NCBI GenBank assembly: GCA_018817425.1
Contig: JAHITX010000060.1
Location: 1-64,000 of the forward strand
DNA: 64,000 bases
Direction of reading: 5' to 3'
Source of the DNA: Pseudomonadota bacterium
GTDB taxonomy: Bacteria > Desulfobacterota > Desulfobacteria > Desulfobacterales > RPRI01
Position 1 is the first letter of the stretch. Every line of letters starts with the position of its first letter. Below are positions 35,618 through 44,649 of this stretch, piece after piece. The notes beneath the pieces are model-generated. The model did not search any database and was not told where the DNA came from. It worked only from the letters and a program-made list of their open reading frames with translations. The position numbers and the translations under genes were made by a program.

Positions 35618-37123
35618 TCATAAATCATGTCCGCAATAGGATAGATTGAAACTTTTATTACATAGCGGAAAATCGGAAATCTGCTGGTTGCGCAGGGCCA
35701 AAGCAAGTCCGAACCAGTTGTGAAAAGATGGATCAACAACCTTATAGAACAAGAAATGTCCCTTAGCGTCAGTGGCTGCCACATGACAAATCTCTCCCCG
35801 CCATCCTTCAACCATGCTGACTGTAAGCATTTTTTCTCTCATGGGGGTAATTTCATGTGTAATAGAACCATTTGGTAATTCACGAAGTTGTTGACGGATA
35901 AACTTAAGTGAAGCCTTGATCTCAAGCCAGCGCACATAGGCACGGGCGAAGCAATCACCTGTTGACCATGTGCAGGGATAGACCTGCGCAAACCGGTATA
36001 TTCCATAGGGAAATTCCCTGCGTACGTCGCAATCGAGACCGCAGGCCCTGGCGGCCACGCCTACAAGGCCAACCTCAATTGCAGTCTCAGGAGATATTGT
36101 CCCGGTTCCCTCAAATCTGGCAAGAACCGAGGGGGTATCGAGCATAAGCTCAATGGCACCTGTTGCATCCTTATCCACAGCATCCAGCCCATTAAGCAGT
36201 CTCGTGATTAATTCGGTGTCAAGGTCCCAGGCCACGCCGGATGGACGGATCAAGCCGCGTCCGAATCGGTTCCCACACAAAAGTGCTGTGAGGTTCAGGA
36301 CATCTCCCCTTATCCTTCCGCAATAACTCATAGTTGGTAAATACCCGACATCTCCTGCAAGCGCCCCAAGGTCTCCTAAATGGTTGGCGATTCTTTCCAG
36401 TTCGGCAGCAATAGCCCTTATGGCTTCAGCATGGGGAGAGGCCACTATGCCTGACATAGCTTCAACAGCCCTGCAATAGGCTGTAGCATGGCCGATGGTA
36501 GTATCACCTGCCAGGGTCTCCATATAATGAATGCTACGCGGTCCTGGCCCACCGTTCATAGCCCTTTCAATGCCACGGTGCTGATAACCAAGAGATATCT
36601 CGAGATGATATACCGTTTCGCCATGACATAAAAAACGGAAATGACCCGGTTCGATTACTCCGGCATGAACAGGTCCGACAGCCACTTCATGGGATTCCTC
36701 GCCTGTTATACGGAAAAAATCTGTGACCCCCACAGTAGTTGTTTCATGAAAATTGGTGTCATGAGAATGCAAAAAACGTATGGGTTTGAGCCAGGGGTGA
36801 TCTTTGGGCCGGATCTGCCATATCTCAGCTATCTCTCTTTCAAACCAATGTGCTGCCGGACAATCAGGTGTTAATGATGGCCATAGATCAGGCAGATTGG
36901 ATGCAGTGAGTAAAAGATCGCCGGATGAAGGCCTGGACAGCACAGCCATTATTCGCAAAGGGCCATCATTGTCAGGGCGCCAGACCGGCAAGGCAGAAAG
37001 CCGCGAACCGGCAGCAACTGAATCTTTTATAATTTTACTGAATTCTTCAAAGGTGATTACCGGCAGGCAGTCATGATCTATTGCCTGTCCGTTTGTGATT
37101 ATTAGTAAATTTTCAGAAGGCAT
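35618..37123 (-). CDS. NuoC/D-like (hydrogenase large subunit-like) protein lacking Ni ligands
   Basis: A 501-residue fusion of a NuoC-like N-terminus (to about 120) and a NuoD/[NiFe] large-subunit fold. The GYQHRGIER and NGSITHEITPMREKMLTVSMVEGWRGE regions are typical of the Hyf/Hyc group. The two Ni-binding CxxC pairs are absent. The first site reads ETLAGDTTIG (about 202-211) and the second reads DPSFHNW (464-470) in place of a DPCxxC. It therefore cannot hold a NiFe centre and is not a hydrogenase as written. This matches the hydrogenase-related (Ehr) complexes described in Geobacter and the Mbx-type complexes. The true electron acceptor is unknown. Confidence 0.9.
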   Translation of the reverse strand: MPSENLLIITNGQAIDHDCLPVITFEEFSKIIKDSVAAGSRLSALPVWRPDNDGPLRIMAVLSRPSSGDLLLTASNLPDLWPSLTPDCPAAHWFEREIAEIWQIRPKDHPWLKPIRFLHSHDTNFHETTTVGVTDFFRITGEESHEVAVGPVHAGVIEPGHFRFLCHGETVYHLEISLGYQHRGIERAMNGGPGPRSIHYMETLAGDTTIGHATAYCRAVEAMSGIVASPHAEAIRAIAAELERIANHLGDLGALAGDVGYLPTMSYCGRIRGDVLNLTALLCGNRFGRGLIRPSGVAWDLDTELITRLLNGLDAVDKDATGAIELMLDTPSVLARFEGTGTISPETAIEVGLVGVAARACGLDCDVRREFPYGIYRFAQVYPCTWSTGDCFARAYVRWLEIKASLKFIRQQLRELPNGSITHEITPMREKMLTVSMVEGWRGEICHVAATDAKGHFLFYKVVDPSFHNWFGLALALRNQQISDFPLCNKSFNLSYCGHDL

Positions 37124-37124
37124 C

Positions 37125-38600
37125 TTAGAAACCTCCCGTCATGGCGGCTGCCTTGCCAAAGAAATTCCAGACGAATCCCGGGATATAAAGGCCCATCACC
37201 AGGATAACCGCGGCCAAGGCCATTGCCGGTCCGGCAAACCAGATAGGTTCCCGTTGATTGATATGGGAAGGATCAAAAGGCTTCTCTTTTTCAGGGAGTC
37301 CGAAAACCATGGGAATCACTATCCTTGCCATGGCTATAAAGATCACTCCCAGTACCACCAGATAACCGGCAGCTACAAACCATCGGCCTGATTGAAGCAT
37401 TCCTTTTAATATCGTTATCTCACTTAGAAAAGGGCTAAAGGGCGGAGCACCTGTAATTGCCAGAAATCCAAATAGCCACAGGATACCTGCCAGAGGCGTA
37501 GTCTTTATAACATTACGGACATCGTCAGTTTTTTTACTTCCATAGGTGAAAAGTATTTGGCCGGAGACTAAAAAAAGCATACCCTTTGTCAGGGAGTGGT
37601 TTACGGCATGGAGCATAGCTCCTGTGCCTGCAAGGCCGCCAATACCTAAGCCCAGAGCCATGATCCCCATGTGTTCTATGCTTGAATAGGCAAGCATCCG
37701 TTTGTAATCGGACTGACGGATCATAAAGGCTGCAGCTATGGCCATTGAAAACATACCGAAGAAGACCAACAGCTCTCCGCTGAAAGACCCAAGTCCTGCA
37801 GCCGAAAGGACTGAATGAGCCCTGAAGATGCCTAAAAAGGCGCAATTGAGAAGGGCGCCGGAAAGAAGCGCCGAAACCATGGAAGGAGATTCGCTGTGGG
37901 CGTCCGGCAGCCAGGTGTGCATGGGGGCCATTCCCATCTTTGTACCATAACCCACCAGCAACATGAGAAAGGCTGCCTTGAGCCATGCCTGATCCAGTGA
38001 AGCAGCACCTGTAATTAAATTATCCAGGTTAAGATGCGTTTTGCCGTGACCGGCAAAGGCCATAAAATAATTACCCAGAAGGGCCACTGCTATGCCTACC
38101 GAGCAGATCAAAAGGTATTTCCATCTTGCCTCAAGGCTTCGATGATGGCTGTGAAAGCTTATCAGAGGTGCGCTGACAAGTGTAGTTGCCTCTACCGCCA
38201 CCCACAACAATCCCATGTCGCGGCTTATGCAAACCATGCTCATGGAGGAGAGGAATAGCAGAAGGCAGGCGATAAATACTGCCTCCGGTTCGTTCCGGAA
38301 CAGGAATCCTTCAACAGAATCCATGACCTTACGATCCGAATCTCTTCCGAGATAGCCTACAGTGTATATGGCAACTGCTAAAAAGAGGGCGCTGGTGATT
38401 GATAAAAATAAGAGACCGGTGGTATCCAGACCAATCCAGATTCCTGCCGTGGTGTGTGTCTTTTGAAGAGCCTGGACCGCTGTCATAATACTATGGCTGA
38501 TTGCGCCGATGATCAATAATCCGCGCCTGATTCCTTTGCTGTGTATCACAAGGGCCAAAAGGCCGAGTGCGAGAGGAATCAAAACAATACTAATGAGCAT
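37125..38600 (-). CDS. Proton-pumping antiporter-like subunit (HyfF/NuoM-like)
   Basis: A 491-residue membrane protein with about 14 helices. The antiporter signature is kept: a glutamate in WVAVEATTL and a lysine in GYGTKMGMAPMHTWLPDAHSESPS, residues that move protons in complex I subunits. Only 1 nt separates its stop from the large-subunit gene start, and it follows the HyfE-like gene closely. It should form part of the ion-pumping arm of the complex. Confidence 0.92.
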   Translation of the reverse strand: MLISIVLIPLALGLLALVIHSKGIRRGLLIIGAISHSIMTAVQALQKTHTTAGIWIGLDTTGLLFLSITSALFLAVAIYTVGYLGRDSDRKVMDSVEGFLFRNEPEAVFIACLLLFLSSMSMVCISRDMGLLWVAVEATTLVSAPLISFHSHHRSLEARWKYLLICSVGIAVALLGNYFMAFAGHGKTHLNLDNLITGAASLDQAWLKAAFLMLLVGYGTKMGMAPMHTWLPDAHSESPSMVSALLSGALLNCAFLGIFRAHSVLSAAGLGSFSGELLVFFGMFSMAIAAAFMIRQSDYKRMLAYSSIEHMGIMALGLGIGGLAGTGAMLHAVNHSLTKGMLFLVSGQILFTYGSKKTDDVRNVIKTTPLAGILWLFGFLAITGAPPFSPFLSEITILKGMLQSGRWFVAAGYLVVLGVIFIAMARIVIPMVFGLPEKEKPFDPSHINQREPIWFAGPAMALAAVILVMGLYIPGFVWNFFGKAAAMTGGF

Positions 38601-38604
38601 GATA

Positions 38605-39249
38605 TTAATCCTTCAGTTCCGACAAACGGTCGGTATCGATATTATCAAACTCCCGGGAGATCTGATAAACTGTAATTCCCATGACAAAAACAGCCACAAA
38701 TACGTCCAGCAAGACCCCCATTTCCACAAGCAGCGGTTCTTCCACGGCAAGAGCTGCGCCAAAGGCATACACTCCGTTTTCCATAACAAGATAACCGACC
38801 ACCTGGGTCAGGGCGTTTTTACGCGAAATAATTATCATCAAACCCGTCAGCGTGGTAAAAAGTGCAGCCGGGAGAAGAAAGGCTGATTCCTGGGAGACTG
38901 ATGTCTTCAATGGAATAAAGATCAAAAAGCTCAAACCGAGAAGGACAATCCCTACAAGTACGGAGGCGCTGTAGCCGACAATGGGTTCAATTTCCCTCTG
39001 AGCCCCCGTTTCTCTCATTGCCCTGCGCAGAAGCCAGGGTAAAACCAGGCCCTTTACCATCAATGTTAAAAGGGCAAGAAAAATCAGCAGGGGTGGCCAT
39101 GGTCTGTCAGCCATGGTCAACATAAAAGCGCTGAGGGCAAAAGCCTGGAATACAGTGGTCTGAATAACCGTCGCCAGACGACTGGTAGCCAATAGGCGAA
39201 AATCGGTTAATACAAGGCCAAGAATAAAAATATTGGTCCATATACTCAT
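38605..39249 (-). CDS. HyfE/NuoK-like membrane subunit
   Basis: A 214-residue protein with about seven hydrophobic helices and few soluble residues. The segment VVGYLVMENGVYAFGAAL matches the NuoK/HyfE-type helix with a conserved glutamate. Its size fits HyfE rather than the shorter NuoK. It lies 4 nt after the NuoH-like gene and before the HyfF-like gene in the same order as in hyf operons. Confidence 0.88.
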   Translation of the reverse strand: MSIWTNIFILGLVLTDFRLLATSRLATVIQTTVFQAFALSAFMLTMADRPWPPLLIFLALLTLMVKGLVLPWLLRRAMRETGAQREIEPIVGYSASVLVGIVLLGLSFLIFIPLKTSVSQESAFLLPAALFTTLTGLMIIISRKNALTQVVGYLVMENGVYAFGAALAVEEPLLVEMGVLLDVFVAVFVMGITVYQISREFDNIDTDRLSELKD

Positions 39250-39253
39250 ATCA

Positions 39254-40168
39254 TTATCTCAGAATCCATAAAAGTGCGGCCACTGTCACGGAAAGGGCCA
39301 CCACAAGCATTTGAGGTACATGCAAGAGCTTGAGCCTTGCCATGCACGACTCAATTATTCCGACGAGCACAGCTATGGCTAAAATACCTATTATATTTAC
39401 AATGACGTCCACCAAAGGCAGCCCTGTCCTGAGCGGTATGGCTATGCCGACCAACAGTGCAGAAAACAACCACAGCTTCAAAGACGCTCCGTATTGTATG
39501 AAGGCCAGGTCCACTCCGCCGTGATCAAGTACCATGACCTCATGAATCATGGTAAGCTCCAGGTGCGTGTTTGGGTCATCCACCGGTATCCTGGCATTCT
39601 CCGTCAATAGAACTGTTAAAAAGGCAAAAGCTACAATCACAGAAACAGGGCCGAGAGGGGAGATGGATTTAGTCCATAACCCGGCATATATACCGGAAAG
39701 GCTGATTTCATGTGTGCCTATAGCAAGCACAGCCAGACCAAGCAGCAGCACAACTTCGGCAATAATCGCAAACTGTACCTCGCGGCTTGCACCCATTCCT
39801 TCAAAGGGAGATCCGGTATCCATGGCGGCTATCACTGTGACAAAACGGGTCAACCCTAAAGCGTAGGCCATAAAGACAAAGTCACCGGAAAAGGAAAGCA
39901 AGCCCCCGACTCCGCCTGACGGTACGATCAATATTGAGATCATCACAGCAGAAAGACCCATAACAGGACCCAAGCGAAAAACCCAGGTTGAGGTTGTGCT
40001 GTATACCGAACCTTTTTTCATCAGCTTGATAAGATCATAATAAGGTTGCAGCAAAGGTTGTCCCTTTCGACCGGCAAAAAGGGCTTTTGTGCGATTGATT
40101 ATACCTATGAGAAGCGGCGAAAGAATCAGTGTGAGGAATAAATGAATTATCGATGACAGAATGGTCAT
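39254..40168 (-). CDS. HyfC/NuoH-like membrane subunit
   Basis: A 304-residue membrane protein of the NuoH/HyfC type, which links the peripheral arm to the pumping arm. GMGASREVQFAIIAEVVLLL and VDDPNTHLELTMIHEVMVLDHGG carry the charged residues of the family. It stands 6 nt after the HyfB-like gene. Its presence with the other five subunits shows a full energy-conserving complex. Confidence 0.93.
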   Translation of the reverse strand: MTILSSIIHLFLTLILSPLLIGIINRTKALFAGRKGQPLLQPYYDLIKLMKKGSVYSTTSTWVFRLGPVMGLSAVMISILIVPSGGVGGLLSFSGDFVFMAYALGLTRFVTVIAAMDTGSPFEGMGASREVQFAIIAEVVLLLGLAVLAIGTHEISLSGIYAGLWTKSISPLGPVSVIVAFAFLTVLLTENARIPVDDPNTHLELTMIHEVMVLDHGGVDLAFIQYGASLKLWLFSALLVGIAIPLRTGLPLVDVIVNIIGILAIAVLVGIIESCMARLKLLHVPQMLVVALSVTVAALLWILR

Positions 40169-40174
40169 GTCTGA

Positions 40175-42157
40175 CTACCTCACTTTCACTAACAGCAGTA
40201 TCAGAATCGTTATGGCAATATACAACACGTAAAGCTGGTTGCGGCCTTCCTGTAGCCTGTGTATACGCTGAGCCAGTTCACTGATCAATTTAAATATGGG
40301 GGCAAACAGATTCCGGCGGAAGATATCATCAGTATGAGATGATATCTCAGCATGTTGTGGAAAAAGTCCTTTAGTGAACCGGACATTGAGCTTTGGGCGC
40401 ACCAGCCACTGGAACATACCGATCACAGGCCAGGCAAAAGATGAAGCAGTATATTGCATGCGATTGTTAGGAGCTAAATAGCCGCAGTCCCATGTTGGTC
40501 CGGTACTATTAACCCGTCTTGCAAGCAAAATGCTCCGCAGTCCCCAAAAAACTCCTGCAATGATTATCAATACTCCTCCTGCAAGGCTGATTTTCCAGAG
40601 AATTCCGCAGGCCATGGCTGATGTTTCCGATACATTTGCATCCCCTATCAATTGTCTTGCGACCGGAGTTACAAGTTTAATAGCTAAAGGACCGGCAAGA
40701 CCTATGATAATACACAGGGCTGCCAGTGTGGTCATGGCAAAGAGCATTGGCCGTGGGACTTCATGCGCCCTGGCCGAATTTTCGCTTCGTGGTTCACCTA
40801 AAAATACGATACCAAAGACTTTCGCAAAGCAGGCGGCAGCGAGCCCCCCTATTAATCCCAGAGAGGCCATGGCGATCAATCCTCCAACAGCCGGGCTACC
40901 TAATGTGCCGGCCTTGGCAACTATTCCGAACGCACCAAGATATATAAGAAATTCGCTTATAAAACCGTTTAAAGGAGGAAGTCCGCAAATGGCGGCAGCA
41001 CCGATGGCAAATGTCAGGGATGTCTGCGGCATTCTTTTCAGAAGACCTCCCAATAGATCCATATTTCTGGTGCCTGAAGCATGGGCCACACTTCCTGCTC
41101 CGAAAAAAAGCAGACTTTTAAAGAGGGCATGATTTAGTACGTGAAGCAGTCCCCCCATAAGGCCAAGGGTGGCCAGAACAGGATTATTTATTGATACGCC
41201 AAGGAGCCACAATCCCAGCCCCATGCAGATAATCCCGATATTTTCGACACTGTGGTAGGCCAGAAGACGCTTAATGTCATGCTGCGCCAGGGCGAACAGG
41301 ACGCCCATAATACCTGAGACAGCGCCAATAATAAGTAGCGTCCAGCCCCACCACTGAGCCGGAGCACCGATCAGTAATACTATCCTCACAAGACCATATA
41401 TGCCTGTCTTTATCATCACACCACTCATCACGGCTGAGACATGGGACGGTGCTGCAGGATGGGCATCGGGCAGCCATACGTGCATGGGCACAAAGCCTGC
41501 CTTTGCACCAAAACCGGCTAATGCCAGAATAAACAGGGCTGCTGCCGCACCAACAGGTGTAGTAAACTTGTCAAAGTCAAGACTCGCATTCTGCCCGCCT
41601 AAAAGTATAAAAAGAAACATCAGGCATGCCTGGCCAACATGGGCTGCTATAAGATACACCCATCCTGCCTCCCGGACCTCCGCCTTTTCGTGCTCGAACA
41701 TCACCAGAAAAAAAGAGGAGAGGGACATGCCTTCCCAGGCGATCAGAAACAATATGCCGTTTCTGGAAAGAACCACCAACAGCATGGAAGCAAAGAGTAA
41801 ATTAAAAAAGCACCACGCTGCGCCGAGATTCTTTTTGCCACGATAGATATCCATATAAGCCGTTCCATAAATGGCGGCAAGTGCACAGACAAGGGAGATA
41901 GTAATGATGAAAAAGGCGGACAAGGGATCAACTGCGATATAGAAAGAGCCGAAGGGAACCTGCCACGGTACATGGAGTGATGATTCTTTACCGGTCCATA
42001 GAATTGTTCCTGCTGCCCCCATGGCTAAAATAGCACCGGTCACGCTTGTAATAGCTCCCATCAGAGATGCGCTCTTTCCTGAACCGCCTGCAAAAACGCA
42101 CACAGCGCTGCCAAAAAGGAGGACTGCAAGAGATGCCAACATCAGATCCATGATCAT
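40175..42157 (-). CDS. HyfB/NuoL-like proton-pumping subunit
   Basis: A 660-residue antiporter-like subunit with about 15 helices. Key residues are the glutamate in LIAWEGMSLSS and the lysine in GFGAKAGFVPMHVWLPDAHPAAPSH, and a C-terminal soluble loop (GPTWDCGYLAPNNRMQYTAS) is typical of HyfB. The ATG overlaps the stop of the regulatory gene by 4 nt; a second ATG follows at codon 3. It opens the structural part of the operon. Confidence 0.92.
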   Translation of the reverse strand: MIMDLMLASLAVLLFGSAVCVFAGGSGKSASLMGAITSVTGAILAMGAAGTILWTGKESSLHVPWQVPFGSFYIAVDPLSAFFIITISLVCALAAIYGTAYMDIYRGKKNLGAAWCFFNLLFASMLLVVLSRNGILFLIAWEGMSLSSFFLVMFEHEKAEVREAGWVYLIAAHVGQACLMFLFILLGGQNASLDFDKFTTPVGAAAALFILALAGFGAKAGFVPMHVWLPDAHPAAPSHVSAVMSGVMIKTGIYGLVRIVLLIGAPAQWWGWTLLIIGAVSGIMGVLFALAQHDIKRLLAYHSVENIGIICMGLGLWLLGVSINNPVLATLGLMGGLLHVLNHALFKSLLFFGAGSVAHASGTRNMDLLGGLLKRMPQTSLTFAIGAAAICGLPPLNGFISEFLIYLGAFGIVAKAGTLGSPAVGGLIAMASLGLIGGLAAACFAKVFGIVFLGEPRSENSARAHEVPRPMLFAMTTLAALCIIIGLAGPLAIKLVTPVARQLIGDANVSETSAMACGILWKISLAGGVLIIIAGVFWGLRSILLARRVNSTGPTWDCGYLAPNNRMQYTASSFAWPVIGMFQWLVRPKLNVRFTKGLFPQHAEISSHTDDIFRRNLFAPIFKLISELAQRIHRLQEGRNQLYVLYIAITILILLLVKVR

Positions 42158-42549
42158 GATGCCCGTTCCTCCTTTCCCGCTGATTTGGCGACAAGCTGGG
42201 CATCCAGCAGGCCGGCTTGCAGGAAGATATCTTCCCTCAATCCGATTCGGGCAACAACTTCCGCAAATGTGGGCGAACGAAGGCCTAAAGAGAGCTTAGA
42301 TAAAAGATTGAGATGGGCCTTGATTGTTGGGCTGACAAATGAAGGTATAAAAGCATCCTCAGGTTCTTCCATCATTTTTAGTGAGATAGGGATGCATTTT
42401 GTTGTAGCCCATTCCAGGAGTTCCGCCCGGTTAAACCTGTATTGTCCGCTGAGCTGATGCATAGGCAGCTTTTCCTGCGCTATCCAGCGATAGATTGTCT
42501 TTTCCGAAACCTTAAGCAGTTCCGCGGCGTCTTTTACCCTGAGTTTCAT
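42154..42549 (-). CDS. HTH DNA-binding protein with a remnant PTS IIA domain
   Basis: About 131 residues from the ATG at 42549. The frame extends upstream into element A, but that leader is mobile-element sequence and was rejected. Residues 1-50 form a MerR/excisionase-type helix-turn-helix (KDAAELLKVSEKTIYRWI, QYRFNRAELLEWA). Residues about 70-120 (SPTIKAHLNLLSKLSLGLRSP) match the end of a PTS IIA (PtsN-like) domain. The middle of that domain, including its phosphorylated histidine, appears to be missing compared with the longer HTH-IIA proteins I recall. It is coupled to the first subunit gene and probably regulates the operon. Confidence 0.8.
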   Translation of the reverse strand: MKLRVKDAAELLKVSEKTIYRWIAQEKLPMHQLSGQYRFNRAELLEWATTKCIPISLKMMEEPEDAFIPSFVSPTIKAHLNLLSKLSLGLRSPTFAEVVARIGLREDIFLQAGLLDAQLVAKSAGKEERAS

Positions 42550-42586
42550 ATTTATCTTATCTTTTCCCACTTTTTCATATACATCA

Positions 42587-42750
42587 GAGCCAGTTTCAAA
42601 ACGCCCCATTTTGGCCGATCTCTGCGTTGGGCTCAAATTTCGCACGAAGTGAAGCTTTAGCGCTATCCTCGAAATACTCAATGTATTCCTGTGGTTGAAA
42701 TTTTCGCCCGCCTTGAGCTTGACCAAAATAAAACGTTTTGAAAGTGGCTC
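42587..42750. repeat. MITE-like element A, copy 2
   Basis: A 164-bp copy of the element at 1763-1904, with the same terminal inverted repeats and a different 4-bp target duplication, ATCA (42583-42586 and 42751-42754). It contains about 22 extra bases (around GCACGAAGTGAAGCTTTAGC) relative to copy 1. It sits 38 nt before the start of the HTH gene and so lies in the likely leader of the Hyf/Ehr operon. Confidence 0.88.
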
Positions 42751-42784
42751 ATCACTGCTTGGACATTTTTGAATAAGACCATAC

Positions 42785-42813
42785 TTTTATGTTCATGATA
42801 ATTATTTGTCAAT
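42785..42813 (-). promoter_or_regulatory. Possible sigma-70 promoter for the HTH-Hyf/Ehr operon
   Basis: On the minus strand TTGACA (42808-42813) is followed after 17 bases by TAAAAG. The -35 box is perfect and the -10 box is poor. If real, the start lies upstream of element A, which would be transcribed as part of the leader. Confidence 0.3.
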
Positions 42814-42831
42814 AGGACTCTTTTTATCGAA

Positions 42832-44274
42832 CTATAACATAATATCTATTGCAGGATATATCCCTTTATTATTCCCCATTGGACATGGCTGAATAATATT
42901 ATATGCTATATTTTGGCCTTTCTGAGCATGACCCTTGAATTTACTGCCATCGAAAAAGGCGCCGTTTGCTTCAAGAATATGCTCTATCCGGTTACGGAAA
43001 GCTTTAACAAAAGCATACCCGCTTCCGGTAAACTTCATAGCTCCCAGCATAAATTCTCCATCAACAGCCGAAAGTTTCTCAAGAGGCATGCCATGCTGCT
43101 CAAGATCAGCCTGATTAGATATATAACCCCATACAATATAATCCGAAGGAATATTTACAGGCTCTTTAAGATCAATAATTGTATGGGGCATTACAATTGA
43201 GCCTTTGCCTATTACAAGTGCACATCCGGGTTTTCCATGCAAAAAGGAATTAAACCCTACAAAAACTCTGAGGCCTATGTTTGCATTTATAATTTTAGCA
43301 CCATGCGCAGTTACATTAAAACCCTCAAGCTCCGAATATATTATATAGCAATTTTCCTGAGCATTTGAACCTTTTCCAAGCGTAGCATTTTCAAGATACG
43401 CTCTTTGAGCAATAAGGACGTTTTCTCCGATCCGGTTTTTTCCCTTTAAAACGGAATATCTACTTATTGAAGCGCCTGAAGGAACGGGCATTGGCAGCTT
43501 GCGGTGAACAACATTGAAAACTTCCTGGAAATCCTCTTTACGATTTTCAACGAAATCCATAAATATACCCTGCGGCATTTTACCGGTTTCGAACCTGATA
43601 TACTGGTTTAGTACATTTTCTGAAAAGTGGTAGCTGAAATTAAATTCGTCAGTCTTCCTGATTAAGATACTTCCCGGTTCCACCCATTGATGGATCATTT
43701 CACCCACCTGAACATAAGCAAAGCGACCTATCACGCAATCATGAAGAGTAGTAAGATCAACTGTTGAAAAAGGACCTAAAAAACATCCTTCAACTGGTGA
43801 ACCATGTATGTTTGCATAAGAAGTTGAAGCTGTATTTTTTATGATAAATTCTTCTAAATTTTCAGGATCATGAGAATAGTTATGAACAAGCGTTTTTATG
43901 AGAAAACTATCGCTGATGGATATTTTTTCATCATGATCAAGAGCTATATCAGAACCCTCAAAATGGAAGATGTCACCTTTTGCCATTAATTCGTCGCCCC
44001 TTATATCGCTTTTATAAAGCACCGAATTGTCAACAGTACATTTACCAAGAAAATAACTTCCTGCAAGGTTCGAGTTACTGAAATGAAAATAAAGGGGATG
44101 ATGGGAAGTTATGCCATAAAAAGCATAAAACTTGACCAGCTGATTAATGGGCACTATTTCACGAATATATGGCTCAACATCAAACGAGCCGTGTTCTCTC
44201 AAATTAATATTAACTCTATGAATTATTCTTTTTATAAGCTTTTCGAGTTGTTTCATGCAAGCCTTCCTTTTCAT
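42832..44274 (-). CDS. Left-handed beta-helix (hexapeptide repeat) protein of unknown substrate
   Basis: A 480-residue protein with two blocks of hexapeptide-like turns (about 165-205 and 285-385; for example NRIGENVLIAQRAYLENATLGKG and VIGKGSIVMPHTIIDL), the fold of acyl- and sugar-transferases such as LpxA and glucosamine-phosphate uridylyltransferase. The C-terminal 100 residues are helical. No catalytic residue can be assigned. Its neighbours are unrelated and it has its own spacing on both sides. The 365-bp gap 44275-44640 before the SulP gene is AT-rich, without ORF, and must hold divergent promoters. Confidence 0.75.
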   Translation of the reverse strand: MKRKACMKQLEKLIKRIIHRVNINLREHGSFDVEPYIREIVPINQLVKFYAFYGITSHHPLYFHFSNSNLAGSYFLGKCTVDNSVLYKSDIRGDELMAKGDIFHFEGSDIALDHDEKISISDSFLIKTLVHNYSHDPENLEEFIIKNTASTSYANIHGSPVEGCFLGPFSTVDLTTLHDCVIGRFAYVQVGEMIHQWVEPGSILIRKTDEFNFSYHFSENVLNQYIRFETGKMPQGIFMDFVENRKEDFQEVFNVVHRKLPMPVPSGASISRYSVLKGKNRIGENVLIAQRAYLENATLGKGSNAQENCYIIYSELEGFNVTAHGAKIINANIGLRVFVGFNSFLHGKPGCALVIGKGSIVMPHTIIDLKEPVNIPSDYIVWGYISNQADLEQHGMPLEKLSAVDGEFMLGAMKFTGSGYAFVKAFRNRIEHILEANGAFFDGSKFKGHAQKGQNIAYNIIQPCPMGNNKGIYPAIDIML

Positions 44275-44649
44275 TTTGAAACAAAACTAATGATTATCTT
44301 ACATAATTTTCTATCAGCTTTGATAAATTGTGCAAACTTATGGAAAAGTTTATTAAGAGTCAATATAAAAGATGGATCTGTGATTGTAAATATATATTGG
44401 AATAAGCGTTTTCTATTTGACTTAGTTTCGTATTACATGTATTGAAAACCCGCCGTGTGTATACGCTGAGGATTTTATGCAGAAGTTTTTTATCGGGATT
44501 TGCCGGTAATACTTCCCTGAATCTGATGGTTAGACTTTTTACAAAACTGCAAAGATAGTATTAGTTTAACTTAAAACAAAGTACGGTGTTATTTAGTATT
44601 AGAATAAGGTAATGGTATTTAAAATTAATTAACGAGGTAGGTGTTTAAT

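Noticed and set aside
34799-42157. [NiFe] hydrogenase 4
   Set aside because: Gene order suggests it, but both Ni-binding cysteine pairs are absent from the large subunit.
42550-42726. N-terminal extension of the HTH gene
   Set aside because: This part of the frame runs through MITE element A and the leader; the HTH protein begins naturally at 42549.
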